A stretch of DNA of 64,000 nucleotides. Origin: Incurvaria masculella. Taxonomy: Eukaryota > Arthropoda > Insecta > Lepidoptera > Incurvariidae. Of this stretch, positions 9,001 to 18,126 are shown in pieces (position 1 is the first letter of the stretch; every line of letters begins with the position of its first letter). The position numbers and the translations under genes are program-made. The stretch spans positions 21,463,021-21,527,020 of the forward strand of contig OX335642.1 in the NCBI GenBank assembly GCA_946894095.1, read 5' to 3'. Under the pieces are notes generated by a model, which had not been told where the DNA came from, did no database searches, and was given only the letters and a program-made list of their open reading frames with translations.

Positions 9001-11109
9001 ACACAGTCCAAATTAAGTTAATAAGGGTCAGAATTTCAAATTAATCAATACAAAGAAAAATCTTTATAAAAAAAAGCACCAATTTCAGGCAAGGTATACA
9101 GTACCATGTTTCGACTTTTCCCCTGACTAAAATAGCCTGATTCCGTCCTGTACCAGGAAGTGCAGAACAGAACAGACCTATGCCCAGGTCAAATTCATAG
9201 TTTTTTGCATTCGGAAATGCCTAATTTCAAAATAAAATGAAAATTCTGTATCATCGAATTAATTGGATAATTATAATGTCAAAACCATTACAAATTCACA
9301 GAAGTAATCCTTCACCCTTACTAATCTCCAACCACAGAGGTTCCCCACGCAACCGGACGGCATCGTCCGTCGCAAGGTGGAGGTGCACCACGAGACCTCC
9401 TCCAACCAGAAGAAAAAGGAAGTGGAGACAGTGCCGGCAGTGAAGAGCAACAGCAAGAACGTGGCGGGCCCGGCCGTGTACTACCCGCCAGGGCACGTCC
9501 CTTTCCAGAAGAAAGAGGGAGAGTACCAGCTCGCCAGCGCTAGCGCAGTGAGTACATATCATTGTTGCTCTACAGCGCCACTCCTAGGTACAGCCTAAAG
9601 GAAGCTAGGACTGTTCCAATAGTGAAGAACAACAGCAAGAACGTGGCGGGCCCGGCCGTGTACTACCCGCCGGGGCACGTGCCCTTCCAGAATGAGGGAG
9701 AGTACCAGCTCGCCAGCGCTAGCGCAGTGAGTAAATATCATTGTTGCTCTACAGCGTCACTCCTAGCTACAGCCTAAAGGAAGCTAGGACTGTTCCAATA
9801 GTGAAGAACAACAGCAAGAACGTGGCGGGCCCGGCCGTGTACTACCCGCCGGGGCACGTGCCCTTCCAGAATGAGGGAGAGTACCAGCTCGCCAGCGCTA
9901 GCGCAGTGAGTAAATATCATTGTTGCTCTACAGCGTCACTCCTAGCTACAGCCTAAAGGAAGCTAGGACTGTTCCAATAGTGAAGAACAACAGCAAGAAC
10001 GTGGCGGACCCGGCCGTGTACTACCCGCCGGGGCACGTGCCCTTCCAGAAGAAGGAGAGAGAGTACCAGCTCGTCAGCGCTAGCGCAGTGAGTGCATATC
10101 ATTGTTGCTCTACAGCGTCACGCCTAGGTACAGCCTAAAGGAAGCTAGGAATGTTCCAATAGTGAAGAACAACACCAAGAACGTAGCGGACCCGGCCGTG
10201 TACTACCCGCCGGGGCACGTGCCCTTCCAGAACGAGGGAGAGTACCAGCTCGCCAGCGCTAGCGCAGTGAGTACATATCACTGTTGCTCTACAGCGTCAC
10301 TCCTAGCTACAGCCTAAAGGAAGCTGGGACTGTTCCAATAGTGAAGAACAACAGCAAGAACGTGGCGGGCCCGGCCGTGTACTACCCGCCGGGGCACGTG
10401 CCCTTCCAGAAGAAGGAGGGAGAGTACCAGCTCGCCACCGCTAGCGCCGTAAATACTTAGGGAGCGGGGACTGTTCTAACAGTGAAGAGCAACAGCAAGA
10501 ACGTGGCGGGCTCCGCCACGTGCCCTTCCAGAAGAAGGAAGGAGATTAACAGCTCACCAGCGCTAGCCGCGTGAATAAATTAAAAATATAATGTTAAAAT
10601 ATAAAACATTTGGTGAACAGACTTAAAAAACAGACACTCTAAAGGTATTTATAAAAAATATATGGGGAGGAAGATTTTTTTAAGTTGTAAAACAAAATAT
10701 CTACATTTTTTGCTCCAAATATGCCAAGGAATACGGGAATACAGGAATACGAGAATTACCTACGTTAACATCTGTATATTCAATATAAAATAGTTTCATT
10801 AACCAACGCTTTGCAATTAAGATAGCTCCATGTCCAGCCCATACAAATTCCTTAAAAAGAGGTAATAATCGTTGGCTAGATCATTCTTAGAATCGCATGC
10901 TCAGTGGCTCTGTTGTAATCTCCAAGATCATTCCACTCCCTAATCAGCCGTTTGCGGGCTGTCGGCAGGGAGGCGGCGCGTACGCGGCAGGGCGCGGCAT
11001 GTACGAGTACGAGTCGGGCGCCAAGAGCAAGGAGAAGACGACGGAGCGCAAGGCGGTGGTGCCCGTGTGCCTGCCGCTCTGCTGCGCCATGCCGTGCACC
11101 ATACTCTAA
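1..11109 (+). CDS. Gene 1, 3' part of an unidentified multi-exon gene (10 exons in window, about 449 residues)
   Basis: Ten exons with GT-AG borders join without any frame break: 1-29, 424-475, 1065-1225, 4089-4192, 4622-4779, 6107-6294, 7204-7316, 8000-8194, 9338-9547, 10969-11109. The 5' end lies before the window. I do not recognise the family. Seen in the protein: Ser/Thr/Pro-rich low-complexity sequence, short Tyr-bearing stretches ([26 protein letters not shown]), two Cys clusters (CHQC and CQYCSHC), an LD-like motif LDDLLADF, a basic stretch and a Cys-rich end [11 protein letters not shown] motifs are known from paxillin-type adaptors, and a C-terminal Caa-Leu box is the known geranylgeranylation signal. 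A membrane-anchored scaffold or cytoskeletal adaptor is therefore my inference only. The gene converges on MED26, which lies on the other strand. Confidence 0.82.
424..475 (+). CDS. Gene 1 exon (52 bp)
   Basis: Bounded by TTTTTCAG acceptor and GTGAGT donor. It encodes [16 protein letters not shown] with split codons on both sides (phase 1 in, phase 2 out). Ser/Thr-rich; no domain recognised. Confidence 0.7.
575..622 (-). repeat. One-ended fragment of Harbinger-like MITE
   Basis: Reverse complement of the terminal part of the elements at 43635-43781 and 63512-63670 (TIR start GGGCCGAGTGCACGAA, then TCAAAATC). Only one end is present, in the intron between 475 and 1065. Confidence 0.6.
1065..1225 (+). 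CDS. Gene 1 exon (161 bp)
   Basis: Acceptor CCGCCCAG, donor G|GTGAGG. It enters in phase 2 and leaves in phase 1. The encoded segment contains [17 protein letters not shown] and then a Pro-rich [10 protein letters not shown] followed by a charged stretch ([12 protein letters not shown]). Strongly GC-rich against its AT-rich flanks, as are all exons here. Confidence 0.78.
1486..3622 (-). mobile_element. Ty3/gypsy-type LTR retrotransposon pol relic (RT, RNase H, integrase)
   Basis: Read from high to low coordinates. 3622-3299 is reverse transcriptase fingers/palm ([30 protein letters not shown]). It is followed by a part with FLDDIII at the catalytic YxDD position and then RT connection/RNase H (2682-3104, [17 protein letters not shown]). 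1486-1962 is integrase with the zinc-binding His/Cys pattern (H-GHLG-C-EC-AC) and the first catalytic Asp region. Stops and frameshifts break the frame (near 3300, 3104 and around 1960). No LTRs, gag or third integrase region were found, so it is a dead internal fragment lying in a gene 1 intron, antisense to it. Confidence 0.88.
2262..2546. repeat. Dispersed 'GTGCGAGTCGGACTCG' repeat nested in gypsy RNase H
   Basis: Starts CCGACCAAGTGCGAGTCGG and carries GGGTTCCGTACC near its start and the complement GGTACGGAACCC at its end, with a (GGAC)n stretch near 2466-2490. It interrupts the RNase H reading frame of the gypsy relic, with AAAAA on both sides that may be a target duplication. The same family is at 21163-21475, and its end piece at 45720-45757. 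I regard it as a common lepidopteran short element; class unsure. Confidence 0.75.
3623..4088. other. Gene 1 intron segment, nothing recognised
   Basis: Between the gypsy relic and the exon at 4089. No coding potential or clear repeat seen, apart from a pyrimidine/GT-rich run leading into the acceptor. Confidence 0.4.
4089..4192 (+). CDS. Gene 1 exon with CxxC motif (104 bp)
   Basis: Acceptor GTGTGTAG, donor GTAACT, phase 1 in and phase 0 out. Encodes [18 protein letters not shown] and then [16 protein letters not shown]. The C-x2-C pair could bind metal together with the Cys cluster two exons later, but no known finger pattern is complete. Confidence 0.75.
4622..4779 (+). CDS. Gene 1 exon '[11 protein letters not shown]' (158 bp)
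   Basis: Acceptor CCTTTCAG, donor GTAAAA, phase 0 in and phase 2 out. Encodes [20 protein letters not shown], an acidic stretch, then [17 protein letters not shown]. The 3' half of this exon has two diverged copies in the following intron (about 4803-4879 and 5685-5760). Confidence 0.8.
4803..4879 (+). pseudogene. Diverged copy of gene 1 exon 4 3' half
   Basis: Shares GTCGGAGTTG, GAGCAGCAG, ACCTGC and ACCAGAAGC with exon 4 in the same order and spacing, but with many substitutions and an in-frame stop just upstream. It begins about 24 bp after the true donor. It is cut off at about 4880 by a LINE insertion. Confidence 0.6.
4880..5670 (-). mobile_element. Non-LTR retrotransposon (jockey/CR1-like) RT relic
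   Basis: On the minus strand, frames spread over 5640-5220 give [20 protein letters not shown] and [10 protein letters not shown], and then [20 protein letters not shown]. These match the order of conserved reverse transcriptase blocks of jockey/CR1-clade LINEs. Frameshifts and stops are frequent, and the catalytic FADD block and later parts are missing. The A-rich tail (AATAAATAAATA on the minus strand) lies at 4880-4900. It splits the two relic copies of exon 4. Confidence 0.78.
5685..5760 (+). pseudogene. Second diverged copy of gene 1 exon 4 3' part
   Basis: GAGCTGTCAGAATGG and GTCTCGAACAGCAGTACCT match exon 4 (GAGTTGTCAGAGCGG, GTCTCGAGCAGCAGTACCT). A piece resembling the flank behind the exon 4 donor (GTGGTGCTGTGACCAG) recurs at 6074-6090. 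Confidence 0.6.
5900..6065 (+). repeat. SINE-family fragment
   Basis: The stretch with ATAGCTCAGCGATAGTCC, GGTGCCTCGCTGACGAGG and a terminal CCGGCTTTTCATAAAA matches the 3' half of the tRNA-headed element at 49945-50250. Confidence 0.6.
6107..6294 (+). CDS. Gene 1 exon with CQYCSHC cluster (188 bp)
   Basis: Phase 2 in, phase 1 out. The acceptor TTCGCAG has a weak pyrimidine tract, but an upstream alternative at 6089 runs into a stop. Donor is GTACGT. Encodes [18 protein letters not shown], a Ser-rich run, a Pro-rich run (SPPPPAPAP) and [16 protein letters not shown] donor at 6299 paired with an acceptor at 7214 would also stay in frame and would change two or three residues at the junction. 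Confidence 0.72.
6541..7068 (-). mobile_element. LINE (jockey-group) ORF2 C-terminal relic
   Basis: The minus strand reads [20 protein letters not shown] near 7068-6880, then [32 protein letters not shown] and GKLWNRLGS down to 6544. This order (EYCSHLW, RRDVGSLxVFYRxYHGECS, RxTR, LWNxLP) is the conserved C-terminus of jockey-clade ORF2. Frameshifted and 5'-truncated. The same family lies on the plus strand at 31370-31560. Confidence 0.8.
7204..7316 (+). CDS. Gene 1 exon '[12 protein letters not shown]' (113 bp)
   Basis: Acceptor GTGCTCAG, donor GTCAGT, phase 1 in and phase 0 out. Encodes [20 protein letters not shown] then [17 protein letters not shown]. No domain recognised. Confidence 0.74.
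7395..7800 (-). repeat. Two adjoining SINE-family copies
   Basis: About 7395-7545 and 7555-7800 both begin with GTAAC(A/T)GGACATGG and GGCTAATA, then carry TTATTGCC or TCATTGCCGC and AATGCGATGG. The same body is seen at 31620-32010 and 48642-48920. They lack the tRNA-like head. Confidence 0.7.
8000..8194 (+). CDS. Gene 1 exon with LD-like motif (195 bp)
   Basis: Acceptor GTGTGACAG, donor GTGAGT, phase 0 at both ends, so it can be skipped without a frame change. Encodes [20 protein letters not shown], a Pro/Ala-rich linker, and then [23 protein letters not shown] fits the LDxLLxx(L/F) pattern of LD motifs, which in known families form amphipathic helices that dock on focal-adhesion proteins. 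The functional reading is inference. Confidence 0.8.
8327..8937 (+). mobile_element. Non-autonomous Helitron with internal tandem repeats
   Basis: Begins TCTACTATATAAAA and ends GGTTTGCTAG, flanked by A on the left and T on the right. TC...CTAG between A and T is the known Helitron signature, and there is no target duplication. Inside, a 124-bp unit (CAGCGCCATCTCTGATACA, starts 8501, 8625 and 8749) is repeated two full times plus part. It has no Rep/helicase ORF, so it is mobilised in trans if at all. It resembles the short lepidopteran Helitron class. Confidence 0.8.
8938..9337. other. Gene 1 intron, AT-rich, nothing recognised
   Basis: AT-rich sequence between the Helitron and exon 8. It ends in a pyrimidine-rich tract and the acceptor AG at 9336-9337. 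Confidence 0.4.
9338..9547 (+). CDS. Gene 1 exon 8, parent of the downstream exon-copy array (210 bp)
   Basis: Acceptor TCCAACCACAG, donor GCA|GTGAGT, phase 0 at both ends. Encodes [20 protein letters not shown], a Lys-rich run ([10 protein letters not shown]), then [20 protein letters not shown] and an acidic end [11 protein letters not shown]. The last 33-34 codons, the donor and about 60 bp of intron are repeated in tandem behind it. Confidence 0.85.
9548..10448 (+). repeat. Tandem array of exon 8 3'-end copies, five open units
   Basis: Donor GTs at 9548, 9727, 9906, 10088, 10267 and 10449 give unit lengths of 179, 179, 182, 179 and 182 bp. Exon-like parts in frame with the parent are 9628-9726, 9807-9905, 9986-10087, 10168-10266 and 10347-10448 (33, 33, 34, 33, 34 codons). 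All are open and all end in a 5' splice site. Copies are nearly identical in both exon and intron parts, so they are young. The only phase-compatible acceptor leaving a usable intron (80 bp) is GTGAAG|AAC, which is poor. The copies may be cassette exons repeating the [13 protein letters not shown] segment, decoy donors, or inert repeats; the sequence cannot decide. Confidence 0.9.
10449..10575 (+). pseudogene. Degenerate seventh copy of the exon 8 unit
   Basis: Starts as the other units do (AACAGTGAAGAGCAACAGC) but has lost about 20 bp including the PAVYYPP segment. It is frameshifted, and the donor region is altered to CGCGTGAATAA. This is the decayed end of the array. Confidence 0.8.
10969..11109 (+). 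CDS. Gene 1 terminal exon with CaaX-like end
   Basis: Acceptor GTCGGCAG, phase 0, stop TAA at 11107-11109. Encodes [20 protein letters not shown], a charged stretch (EKTTERK), then [17 protein letters not shown]. The last four residues CTIL fit a CaaX box. Leu in the last place is the known preference of geranylgeranyltransferase I, and three nearby Cys could be palmitoylated. Whether this is modified is inference. Confidence 0.84.
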   Translation, partial: GGGAYAAGRGMYEYESGAKSKEKTTERKAVVPVCLPLCCAMPCTIL

Positions 11110-12640
11110 CTACTTACCAACGCGCCTCCGCTCCCACTGGACACATAGATTCTTGTGTCTTTACACTGAAAATAGAGCTCTAAGTCCTAGACATCAATAT
11201 GACACAAAGAGTTTGTAAATTGCATCTATTTCCCGTGAAACAACGTCAAAGTCTGGACACTCGCCTCACCGAAGTCTGTTCGGTGGCATCTCTTGTGAAG
11301 CTCGTGTGGCTATGTTACTTTTATTGTTATATACAATTTATACTAGGGGTGCAGAAAGTAAGAAACATTACCTTAAGTGGTTCAACACTTTAACAAAATG
11401 AATCTAATTTACATAGTTAATCATTTGTGTCTGTTGGAAAAAAATAAGTAAATTCTGTATGTGATTGCAGAGAAGAACCAGAACTTCGTCAATCTCCAAA
11501 TTTAAAGGAATCCTTAGGAATTATGAACCTGTATCATGTTATGTTATTAGGTGTACAATATTCGTCTAAGTCAGAGGCGAAGTGACTAAAGAAATGTAAC
11601 GAAAACATATAATACCAAAACTGATAAAGTGGATTATTGTGTTTATAAAATAAGCAAAGAGTGCCTATTACTTAATTTTGTATGATTTTTGTCAGGAATT
11701 ATATTACCGCTGAGTATATCGTAAGTTATCTGAAACCAAACTAAAACTAAAAAAATACCAAAATGATTTTATCAAAAGTTTGGTAGGAAAGATACTGTGG
11801 CATTGATTTTGCTCGTGGATGCATTGCATTCCTTTTAGATTAAACTATTTTTCAACTACTTACATATCTAGTTAGGTCATTTCCGCAATACAACGATTTT
11901 TTTGTTAAGACTTATTTATAATAATAATAATTTTGAAACATTTCATTGGTCGACACGTTATGGGTTAACACGTTAAGTACTTTGCATTCATTGAATTTGC
12001 AGCTTTTTGATGGTTACAACATTTTGTAAATTGTATCAATGCATTATAGGTAGATTACTTAATAAGACTAAAGTCTCAAAAGTTCTTAATGAGAATTTAC
12101 TGAGTACACACAAGTTATAGGTAACAAATTGTTGCCATGCTTATAAACAAATTAACTTCGTTTTTATTTAAGTACTTGCAAATTAACATTAAAGTACTTT
12201 TTATATTGGTATAAAATAATTAATTGGTAAACATAATACACTGTACAGTAAAATGTTTTTTATTTAACAGTGACTATGCATATTTCTTTCATTCTATTAG
12301 AATTTGGCTTGCGCAGGTAATACTTCTTCGCGGACCTTGCAGCTTAACCTATAAAACATTTATCCCTATTCATTATGTGAATAAAATGTATCAAATCAAG
12401 TATCCATAAAAATATCTGCTATTATTGTTTAAATATTTTTTTTAAATTAATAATAAAGATGAATCTCATGGAGCTGTAATCTTAGTGATAAGTCGCAACT
12501 AAAATCGAATTTGCTTTCCGAGTGAGTAAAGTGCCATTTCTTGTTAAGTCAAAATGTGCCTTAATAGATTGTAAATTGATATTATTATTATATACATTTT
12601 AATATGTTTAATACACAATAAAATTGTTTATAACAAAACA
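11110..12640 (+). other. Gene 1 3'UTR (probable)
   Basis: AT-rich stretch without coding potential or recognised transposon directly after the stop. Possible polyadenylation hexamers AATAAA occur near 12381 and at 12617-12622; the last one is followed by an AT-rich run. Extent is inferred from signals only. Confidence 0.5.
12617..12622 (+). terminator. Candidate poly(A) signal of gene 1
   Basis: AATAAA about 1.5 kb after the stop codon, last good hexamer before the intergenic stretch. An earlier AATAAA near 12381 could be an alternative site. Confidence 0.4.
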
Positions 12641-13690
12641 AAGTTTTCATTGCTACGACTTAACTTTATTCCATCACAGCTAAAAACAATTTTTTTAGGA
12701 TTAAAATACAGGCAAAGATGAAACTGGCAAACCGAGGCCAGGGTTTTTACCGGCGTCAGTACCGCGGAAAATGAAAGGAAGGAGAAGTGGCATGTGGTCG
12801 TTATCGTGACTCCGCCGTATGGGCAAACTGTGCATATAATCGTATGGCAAGCCGGCCTAGCGTCAAAGGCCACAGATTCTGTTATTCAATCACGCAACAG
12901 AGATAACATATATTGGACTTTAACTAATCTTGAGGAATTTGTTGTTCCAGCTATAACAAATAAATTAAATATTTTTTTAACAAATACTCAGGTTTGTATC
13001 GACTCCTGTTATAAATGGGCCAACAGAAAAACCGCGAACCCTTCACATTTAGTTACTAATTCTCGGACATGTGCCCGAGTCACGGAATCTGTTGACGCCG
13101 ACTGGTCAGAACTCGCCAGAAACAAACAAACACGTCTAAGGAGCAAAGCTTTAGTGTGCAGTACTTACATACTATCGGCCAAATACATTAGTGGGACAGC
13201 GAAGATTTTTTTGTTTTTTGCTCACTTAATCTGTTAAGTAAAATACTTGGCAACATTTTGTTGTGGCAACACCAAGGCGCTGAAGACGGGAAACGTTTGG
13301 GGGAACCAGATATGGAACATGGCTGAAGCAAGATTTTTTAATATATGACGAATCTGGCTCACATTGCATGGAATTGAAATGAAAAACGAGCTATACTGTA
13401 GATATATTCTTTATGATATATAAAATATCTGAATCACTGTATAAAAAAGTGTAAAAAAAATGCATCAAGCATAATCTATCAGGTTCTGCAGCTTAATGAT
13501 GTCAGTACATATTGGAATGAGCCGTCCAGTAGGAATGGTGTAGCTGTAAGGTTCTTTAAAAAAACCATCGTAGAAATAAATTATAAACGTTTATTACCTA
13601 AAAAAAACTTAATTCCTTCAAGGTCGAGGGTGGCATGATGTCTAAACCGAGTCACCGGCGAGGGGCACACATCATATTGTAATAAAATAA
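12641..13690. other. Intergenic region between convergent genes
   Basis: Lies between the likely 3' ends of gene 1 (plus) and MED26 (minus). A 147-codon open frame at 12794-13237 has no recognisable motif and AT-rich, non-exon-like codon use, so I do not call it a gene. Confidence 0.4.
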
Positions 13691-16600
13691 ATATCATTTT
13701 TAAATTTTAACTTTTATTTCAACATTCATAACATTTGTATAATGTAACGGTTGACTTTTATTGTGATAACACACTACGGTCGTTTCATCACACTCCGCGA
13801 GCAGCACTTGCGGTGCTTCAGTTTAGGCACAGTTCCACCGGAATCAACCCCCTCCACTGGCGTACATTCTTCAATGCTCGTGGCGGCACAACAGAAATTA
13901 AAGTAACGCAGCAATATTTACAATCTTAGGGAATTTTCTTAAGAAAAAACTTATGACAATAGATCAGTCCAAAAGTTACAAATCCCAAAGTATTTCGAGA
14001 CGAGAATTCTAGTCAAGATATTTGACGTGTTTGAACTTGTAACATTTGCTAAACGTATAATGAGCAGTTGCATCACCTAGGTTAGGGGTCCAACTTACAA
14101 CAAACAAGTGAACCCTACCACAACTGCTGACATCAGTCAGATTTGATAGTTTTATTATTTAGGACTTCAAATTATTTAGAAATTGTATGACTTGCGACAT
14201 TTTTGATATCTTATTCAATATTTTGAAAAGTATATTAGTGTATATGTTACGGTTAAAGCCCGAGGTTAACAATTAGGCTTTATGTCACATGTTTGTTTTA
14301 AATTATAAATGTAATTTTTATGGATAAAGTTTTTGAAGAAAAGTATAAATGTTATTTTGATAAATTAAATTTCAAGACATGAACATACATTTGACATTAG
14401 CTGATATTGCAACTGATGTTGTACCTAAAAATATGTATCGAGCGGTCTAGCAATTATCACTGTTGAGTGGTGAACTCAAAATGTTCAAATGGAAGAGCCC
14501 ACGGGGTGATATAGACCGATATTGTAGTCAACAATTCCCTTTTACCTTGATTTAATTTCTGGAACGTTACTTAAAATCACTTAATGCACCAATCTGAGCA
14601 TTGGTACACACTTTCAGAACATCAAGAATTCAATTTGTTTGTTGCAAACCTATTTGGTAATGTGTCATACGTCGATAAATGGCAAAGCTGTACAAGATAA
14701 TGTGACTTTTATTAAAAAATATTATGTATGGCCACATTCAACTTCACCAAATGACCTCACTGGCAACCAATACATCTCAAACAATAATAAAACATACAAC
14801 AAAAATATCATTACGAACAGTTCCCTGCAGGATGGAAGGCGCATAAAATTATATAAATGGAGACTACTTACATTCTATTGGTGCGCGAGTGCGTTCCAGT
14901 GACACGCACCTACGTGTGACTTGACAGGTATTCATGATACATTATTTACAATATTTATAACAAACTTACAGCTACGGTAAGGGCACTTAGAACATTGTAG
15001 AATTGAGGAAGCTTTGGTCGAATGTCGATGAATGAATATCATTTGAGTCGACAGGTTGTGACAAAACACCAGATCCATACTTTACCACAGCCATTGAAAG
15101 ATTACTGAACTCTTAGAATTGCATTTGAACATTCAACCGTGCACTAATAATCATTTGTTTCAAAGTTGACATTAAAAATGTCGATAAAAGGTTGAAAAGC
15201 CATAAAAAAAACTATTTTAAGTTAAAGAAGTAAATTTTGAGTACCAATGTGGTTATGATAGAGCGGTGTCGCCAGCTTATGACACTATTGTAACGATAAA
15301 AACTATTTTTGTCAACTAAATACATTTTAGGTGAAATTTCAGTCAGTAATCTTTCAACAGTTTCAACAGACTATAAAGTTGAATTAAATTCTGTGTTGCA
15401 AACTAAATACACTTGTAGTAGTTGATGGGAAATGCAAAGAAACCCTAATGTGATATTTATCTTATTATAATTAGTTGTAACAAGATTATTTAGGAGGTTA
15501 GAGATTCAGCAATTTTGATACGAAGCAAGAGTAACGATATATCTGTGTATACGTATCACAGTACATTTTACCAGTAAGTTAGAAACTTCAATAGAATATT
15601 TTTTCTTCGATGTGTAAAAACCATAAAAAAATTTGGAAGGTAGTGTCGAGTTACCATTGGATAAAGCATGGAACTGAGTTCAAAAACATAGTTATACGAC
15701 GAGGTACAAAACTCAAGTTCCGTTCATAAAAAAAGTTCCCGAAAAATATCTTTTTCATCATGACAAACAGATATGATTACCCTTGAATGAATACCATTAA
15801 ATTCATTAAATTATTTTCGTCTATACATCTCACAACAAAATTCAGGTTTTGGCACAAAAAAAAAGACCTCCAATGAAATCAAATAAGTAAAATTTTTTTT
15901 ACTTGCCTAATCAACAAAGATTTAGATCTTTTATAATAAACATCAAGTCAATGGCATTTTGTCCAAATGTTTGTCTTTAGAAAGCAGGATAGTCCAATGG
16001 TACCGTCCCTAAGTCCAGATTACTTCTTCTGGATAGTGTGTGATTGTACGTTGTTACTTAAAGCAATCACATTTCCCATATATTCCCTCAAAATTATTTA
16101 TCTTACAATATGTAACTGTTTAACCCTTCTTTTTATTTGTCAAGAAATGCTAACAAAAATAATAAAAATCTAATTCTCCAGAGCAAATATTATTTAAAAA
16201 AGTGCTTTGTCGAATTTAGATAGGTATTCATATATTTAAACATTCTTTATTTCACAGAGTTTTCGATAATTATTGAATGAGGACTCGTTAGCATTGAACA
16301 TTTAAACTCGTCATACAAATGTAGCTCTGAAATCAATTAAAAACTACAACGCTATTAACATCTAACTGAGCCTGCATGTTCTTTTTAACTGACTTCGAAA
16401 AAAAGGAGGAAGTTCTCAATTCGTGGGAATCTTTTTTTTTTCTCAAAATAATCGTGGTGCAAACGAAAGCCAAAATATTTTTTCCATATACTTAACATAT
16501 TTAAAACAAGAATATCAACTATTTTATTTTCATTTTCATAATTTTTTTTATTATAGAACATAAAGTGAAAGGGTCCAATTGTTTTCAAATGATTTCCTCA

Positions 16601-18126
16601 ATACATTTGTATGGAAAGCATTACTTACCTAAAGCTGCGCCCACACATGTTATTTAGCGCATACTGAAACTTGTTAACGTAACGCCATCGCAATCCAAAT
16701 AAGCCAGTTTGGACGCCCCTTTGGTTACATTACGGCACCTCCTTGCGCCCGATCTGATCCGTTTTTTCGCCCGGGTCATAGGCATTCCGATAGGCACGTG
16801 CAGTCTAGTGTTGAGATTCCTAAAAATTACTTGTGCTTGGCTTAGCCAAAGTAAAGCTTTCGAATGTCAAATTTGACATTTGTTTCAAACATTTCATGAC
16901 AAAACTGACGGTCGGAAGGCACACTTTAGCTTAGACAAGTACGAGTAATCTTTATGAATCTCAGTATAGTTGTTATCTACCGTCGTGCATATTATTTCTG
17001 CCTATGTAATACATATTGATTTCGAAAATCGTCGAGGAAATTCTGCGGGACTCAGGTATCAGGTATTACTTTATTAACACACTTTTAAGTTTAAGTTTAA
17101 TATTTTCCGATTGTGCTTCAAAATCTTTAACTGTTTTAAAGCATTTCGGCCACGTCATTTTCTGTTTTTGAACACCTGTCACTCTTAATGACTTTGGTGT
17201 TTCGATTTTGACTTTTTTGAGACAATGTTTTGAACATAAATAAAGCAATACTCAAATTCTCGTATACTTCTGTATCCGAGATATGTCGGCCGGTACTCGA
17301 TTAAACACAAACATGGGTGCGATGATCGGGGTGACGATAAGTAGGTATGATTCTTTTAAAGTCCGTCAAAAGATTCTTGGATCATGCTGCGTTCAGAGCA
17401 GTGGTACGGTAATGGCAAAAAAATTGTTTGAAGACGCAGCTTAAAATTTAACATTCTGTTTTGTTTAAATAGATACATTTTCACATTTTTTGACGAGAAC
17501 CCGACTTTCAGCAAACATTTTGGCACTTCTCTTTATAAACTCAATACTTGATTGTGTAACATAATGAAGTTGCTAGATCACGGCTTCTTCCGTTAAAGTA
17601 ATGGCTTCACTTATGTTATGCTTATGTTCCACAGTGCAGTGCATCAGTTACGGATATCGTGACACATCAATTATCAGTATCAAAAATATGTGAAAACATG
17701 AAATGTAGATCAGTACTGATTGCTGTCCCAGTTTTTTTTTTCTATATTTATTGATCACATCAATTCTGGAATGCCAAATGGCAATATTTTTTGCAATAGG
17801 TGAAGAATGCATCATATACATAAAAACTGATCCGAAATTGAAACAAAATTCGCCAGCTTCATACAGCGAGCCGATTACACACACTTACATTAATCATGAA
17901 CCTTCCGCATCTAATTTTAAAATAAAATTAAACTAACACTGAAATTTCCGATTCGGTAAGTGACTCAGTAACAATAACGCAAACATAACCAAATCTGAAA
18001 GCGCAAACGCACAAGAGCATTGAAAAACGTCGCACGCAACCAAACAAAACAAAAGATTGGGGCCACCGTAGCGGACCATCACAGATAGTCGTCCCCGACG
18101 CGGGGTTGCGGGGGGCAGTGCGGCCG
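13691..18126 (-). other. Possible long MED26 3'UTR / downstream region
   Basis: Over 4 kb after the MED26 stop with no coding signal and only one recognised repeat. Minus-strand AATAAA hexamers occur near 17747, 17066 and 13712, so the 3'UTR may be about 0.4, 1.1 or 4.4 kb. The choice cannot be made from sequence. Confidence 0.35.
16383..16435 (+). repeat. Dispersed repeat end 'AACTGACTTCGAAAAAAAGG'
   Basis: TTTTTAACTGACTTCG, AAAAAAAGGAGG, AGTTCTCAATTCG. The reverse complement recurs at 33160-33222 (GACGAATTGAGAACCTCC). A familiar lepidopteran repeat terminus; class not determined. Confidence 0.6.

Noticed and set aside
9548..10448. Regularly spaced repeats resembling a CRISPR array
   Set aside because: Units of 179-182 bp are entirely repetitive with no unique spacers, match the upstream exon, and lie in a eukaryotic intron.
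12794..13237. 147-codon plus-strand ORF
   Set aside because: No recognised motif, AT-rich codon use unlike the GC-rich exons here, overlaps an opposite-strand ORF, and has no splice or promoter context.
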